64,000 bases of DNA from Xanthomarina arctica (GTDB taxonomy: Bacteria > Bacteroidota > Bacteroidia > Flavobacteriales > Flavobacteriaceae). Under the pieces are notes generated by a model. That model ran no database searches and was not told the DNA's origin. It worked only from the letters and a program-made list of their open reading frames with translations. The translations under genes and the position numbers were made by a program. The DNA is taken from the NCBI RefSeq assembly GCF_014638915.1, contig NZ_BMFQ01000001.1, forward strand, positions 620,001 to 684,000. Direction: 5' to 3'. Shown here piece by piece: positions 61,695 through 64,000 of this stretch. Position 1 is the stretch's first letter; each line of letters opens with the position of its first letter.

Positions 61695-64000
61695 TTGAAA
61701 CTAAATAACTTATTCCTTCTTTTTATCTTTTTACTGCCGTTCTCAGTTTTAGGTCAGGATATAACTATAACGGGAACTGTATTGGATATAGAAAATAATC
61801 CCATTTATTTTGCAAATGCCGTGTTATTATCTGTTGAAGATTCTACAGCTATAAAAGGTACTTCGACTAACGATAAAGGTTTTTTTGAAATAAAGAATGT
61901 CAAAGAAAGCAATTATTTACTGAAAATAAGTTTCATTGGCTATTCAGATTTTAATAAAACAGTGACTGTTTCCACACAAGATCTTTCTCTTGGAGTTGTT
62001 ATTTTAAAGGAAAATAACGAATCCTTAGATGAAGTAAATATTGTAGCAAACAAACCAACCATTAAAAAAGAAGCAGATAAATTGGTGTTTGGAGTAGAAA
62101 ATACCGCACTTTCTGAGGGCAGTTTACTCCAAGTTGTAAAAAGTACGCCTGGTGTTTTGGTTCTAGATGGACAAATAACTGTTAAAGGGTATGCTCCTGC
62201 AGTTTATATTAATAACAGAAAAGTACAATTATCTTCTGATGAGTTAATGCAACTTTTAGAAGGCTCGCCTGCAAATGCTATAAAATCGGTGGAGGTTATA
62301 ACTAACCCTTCAGCTAGCTACGATGCGGAAAGCGGTGTGGTAGTTAATATCATTATGTCTAAAAACTTGGTAACAGGCTATAGAGGCAGTGTTTTTGCAA
62401 ATTACACACAAGGGGTATTTCCAAGGTATAATTTAGGAATGACTAATTACTTTAAAAACGAAAAGATTAATCTATTTGTAAATTACAATTATACAGACGA
62501 TAAAATTAATAGAGATAATGACGATGGGGTTTATTACTTCGATGCAAATAACCAAGTAGATGAAGTCTGGAAATCTTCAATTAATAGAAATACATGGTCT
62601 AGATCTCATAACTTAAATTTTAATATCGATTTTCTTTTAAATGAAAAAAACACACTAAGTGTATCTTCTAATATCTTATGGACACCTTATTTTGAATATA
62701 AAATTCATAATAATACCAATGTTTATAATGCCGCTAATGTGTTTCAATCTCGATTTGAGGCAGACAATTTATCTACTGACGATAAATATAATTTAGGATT
62801 TGATTTAGATTATGTACATCAGTTCTCAACAGGTAGCTTGGCATTTAACAGTCAATTTACAACATACGATTATAACAGATTTCAAGAATCTTCTAGCAAG
62901 TATTATAATCAAAGTAATGTATATATTGGTCCAACAGCTTTCAATACAGATGCCAACCAGAATACACAAATTTTCACAAGTCAATTAGATTACAAACTTT
63001 CTATTAACGAAACTTCTAATTTTGACGCTGGTACCAAATATTCAGGTATTAAAACTGTAAACGATGTCACGCGCTATGATTACGATTTTACTACGAATCA
63101 AGAGATATTAAATACTGCAAATTCTAGTGCATTTAATTATAACGAATCCATTTTTGCAGCCTATGCAAACTATGATAAGGCATGGGAAAAATGGAGCTTA
63201 AAAGCAGGTTTGCGTATGGAGCAAACAAATGTTAAAGGCGTTTCTATAACTAATAACCAAACCGATAAACAAAGCTATTTAGATTGGTTTCCAACAACGA
63301 GTATTACCTATCAAGCTGGAGACGTTCTTAGTTTCTATTCTACTTACAAACGTAGTATTGAAAGACCAAGTTATAAAGATTTAAATCCGTTTACCTTTTT
63401 CTTAAATGATAACATGTTGGTAGTAGGTAATCCAAACTTAAAACCAACTTATAACGATCATTATGTTATAGGGTCTTCCGTAACTTCCTTTTTAACTTTA
63501 GAAGCTTATTATATTACTGAAAAGGATAATATTTTAGAGTTGCCTTTACAGGATAATTTAACCAATCAAATAATTTTTTCACCCGTAAATATTGACAAAT
63601 CTATAGAGTATGGGTTTGATATTATTACATATTTTAATATAACAGAGAGGTGGTTTGTTTATGCTGTAACGTCCTTTTATAACTCTCAAGAAGAAACAAA
63701 TACACCAGATGGTTCTATAGAAGCTGATAAATGGTCTAACTATAGTATATTAAGTAATGACATTTCCTTTTTAAAAGACCGTAGTTTATCTGCAAATATG
63801 ACCTTTATTTATCAATCTGAGATATTACATGGTTTTATGGAAGTTAAGGCTAGATTAGAATCTGAAATATCAATCTCAAAAACCATTTTAAATAAAAAAG
63901 CTATTATTTCTTTAAGCGCTGCAGATTTATTTAATCTGGGAGATTTTGATACTACAACAGATTATCTAAATCAGCGCAGCTATTACAACACAGATTTAGA
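61695..64000 (+). CDS. Outer-membrane beta-barrel (TonB-receptor-like) protein, partial
   Basis: Open for 768 codons to the right edge. No ATG exists in frame after the stop at 61614-61616; the first plausible start is TTG at 61695, which begins a good signal peptide (KLNNLFLLFIFLLPFSVLGQ). Residues about 25-110 form a carboxypeptidase-regulatory-like beta-sandwich (TGTVLDIENNPIYFANA), 115-235 a plug-like domain (STPGVLVLDG, YINNRKVQLS, IKSVEVITNPSASYDAE), and the rest a barrel of the OMP_b-brl_3 family. Such proteins import or export ligands at the outer membrane; the ligand is not evident. Probably close to complete, since relatives have about 800 residues. Confidence 0.85.
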   Translation, partial: MKLNNLFLLFIFLLPFSVLGQDITITGTVLDIENNPIYFANAVLLSVEDSTAIKGTSTNDKGFFEIKNVKESNYLLKISFIGYSDFNKTVTVSTQDLSLGVVILKENNESLDEVNIVANKPTIKKEADKLVFGVENTALSEGSLLQVVKSTPGVLVLDGQITVKGYAPAVYINNRKVQLSSDELMQLLEGSPANAIKSVEVITNPSASYDAESGVVVNIIMSKNLVTGYRGSVFANYTQGVFPRYNLGMTNYFKNEKINLFVNYNYTDDKINRDNDDGVYYFDANNQVDEVWKSSINRNTWSRSHNLNFNIDFLLNEKNTLSVSSNILWTPYFEYKIHNNTNVYNAANVFQSRFEADNLSTDDKYNLGFDLDYVHQFSTGSLAFNSQFTTYDYNRFQESSSKYYNQSNVYIGPTAFNTDANQNTQIFTSQLDYKLSINETSNFDAGTKYSGIKTVNDVTRYDYDFTTNQEILNTANSSAFNYNESIFAAYANYDKAWEKWSLKAGLRMEQTNVKGVSITNNQTDKQSYLDWFPTTSITYQAGDVLSFYSTYKRSIERPSYKDLNPFTFFLNDNMLVVGNPNLKPTYNDHYVIGSSVTSFLTLEAYYITEKDNILELPLQDNLTNQIIFSPVNIDKSIEYGFDIITYFNITERWFVYAVTSFYNSQEETNTPDGSIEADKWSNYSILSNDISFLKDRSLSANMTFIYQSEILHGFMEVKARLESEISISKTILNKKAIISLSAADLFNLGDFDTTTDYLNQRSYYNTDL

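Noticed and set aside
1-64000. CRISPR array, prophage, insertion sequence or restriction/defence system
   Set aside because: No regularly spaced repeats, transposase, integrase, phage structural genes or defence gene sets were seen on either strand.

Overview
The window looks like a chromosomal segment of a marine-type Flavobacteriaceae (Bacteroidota). The DNA is AT-rich. Genes are preceded by the phylum's -7 promoter box TAnnTTTG rather than Shine-Dalgarno sites. Two secreted proteins end in type IX secretion (T9SS) sorting domains. Many products belong to Bacteroidota-typical families (DUF4175, DUF4837, DUF6909, GlnS fused to a YqeY-like tail, OMP_b-brl_3 receptor). I see no prophage, insertion sequence or CRISPR array; most of the window is core chromosome.

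Layout. 1-10.2 kb is a minus-strand surface-polysaccharide and sulfate-activation block: Wzz-like protein, rfbB-rfbA-rfbC-rfbD (dTDP-L-rhamnose), cysQ, a double-DUF2061 protein, cysC-cysD-cysN (PAPS synthesis), a lipoprotein and a pseB-type UDP-GlcNAc dehydratase cut by the left edge. 10.2-17.3 kb holds a DUF6909 protein, a GH3-family adenylating enzyme, an M23 peptidase, tatA, a DUF4837 lipoprotein and an MltD-like transglycosylase. 17.4-28.8 kb holds pgk, holB, a lipid kinase, an OmpH-like lipoprotein, a methyltransferase, mnmG, ybeY and DUF4175. mnmG is bracketed by two perfect 16-bp parS-like palindromes. 28.9-43.3 kb holds alkB, gltX, a slipin, glnS, folB, tRNA-Cys, an erythromycin-esterase-like gene between direct repeats, a GIY-YIG gene, a LysE transporter and rnr. 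43.6-46.6 kb holds two tandem T9SS seven-repeat beta-propeller genes.

46.6-47.3 kb is the longest non-coding stretch. It carries a perfect DnaA box, repeated TATTAACA motifs, and sits where strand composition flips: minus-strand genes to its left have C well above G on the plus strand, while minus-strand genes to its right do not. With the parS pair about 22 kb away and mnmG and rnpA nearby, this is a strong candidate for the chromosomal replication origin. Right of it come rpiB, a CDF zinc exporter, an ElaA acetyltransferase, a double-OmpA protein, a CtpA peptidase with rnpA, secreted M1 and S8 peptidases, a metallo-beta-lactamase-fold hydrolase, a cation/proton antiporter, lepA, and an outer-membrane beta-barrel receptor cut by the right edge.

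How the genes work together: the first 10 kb can make activated rhamnose and the universal sulfate donor PAPS, and remove the sulfotransferase by-product PAP. This suggests a sulfated, rhamnose-containing surface polysaccharide. The middle is housekeeping (translation, glycolysis, replication, envelope maintenance) arranged around origin-proximal chromosome-segregation sites. The only clear signs of DNA rearrangement are the repeat-flanked esterase gene next to tRNA-Cys, dispersed short hairpins, and one dispersed palindrome inside the glnS reading frame.
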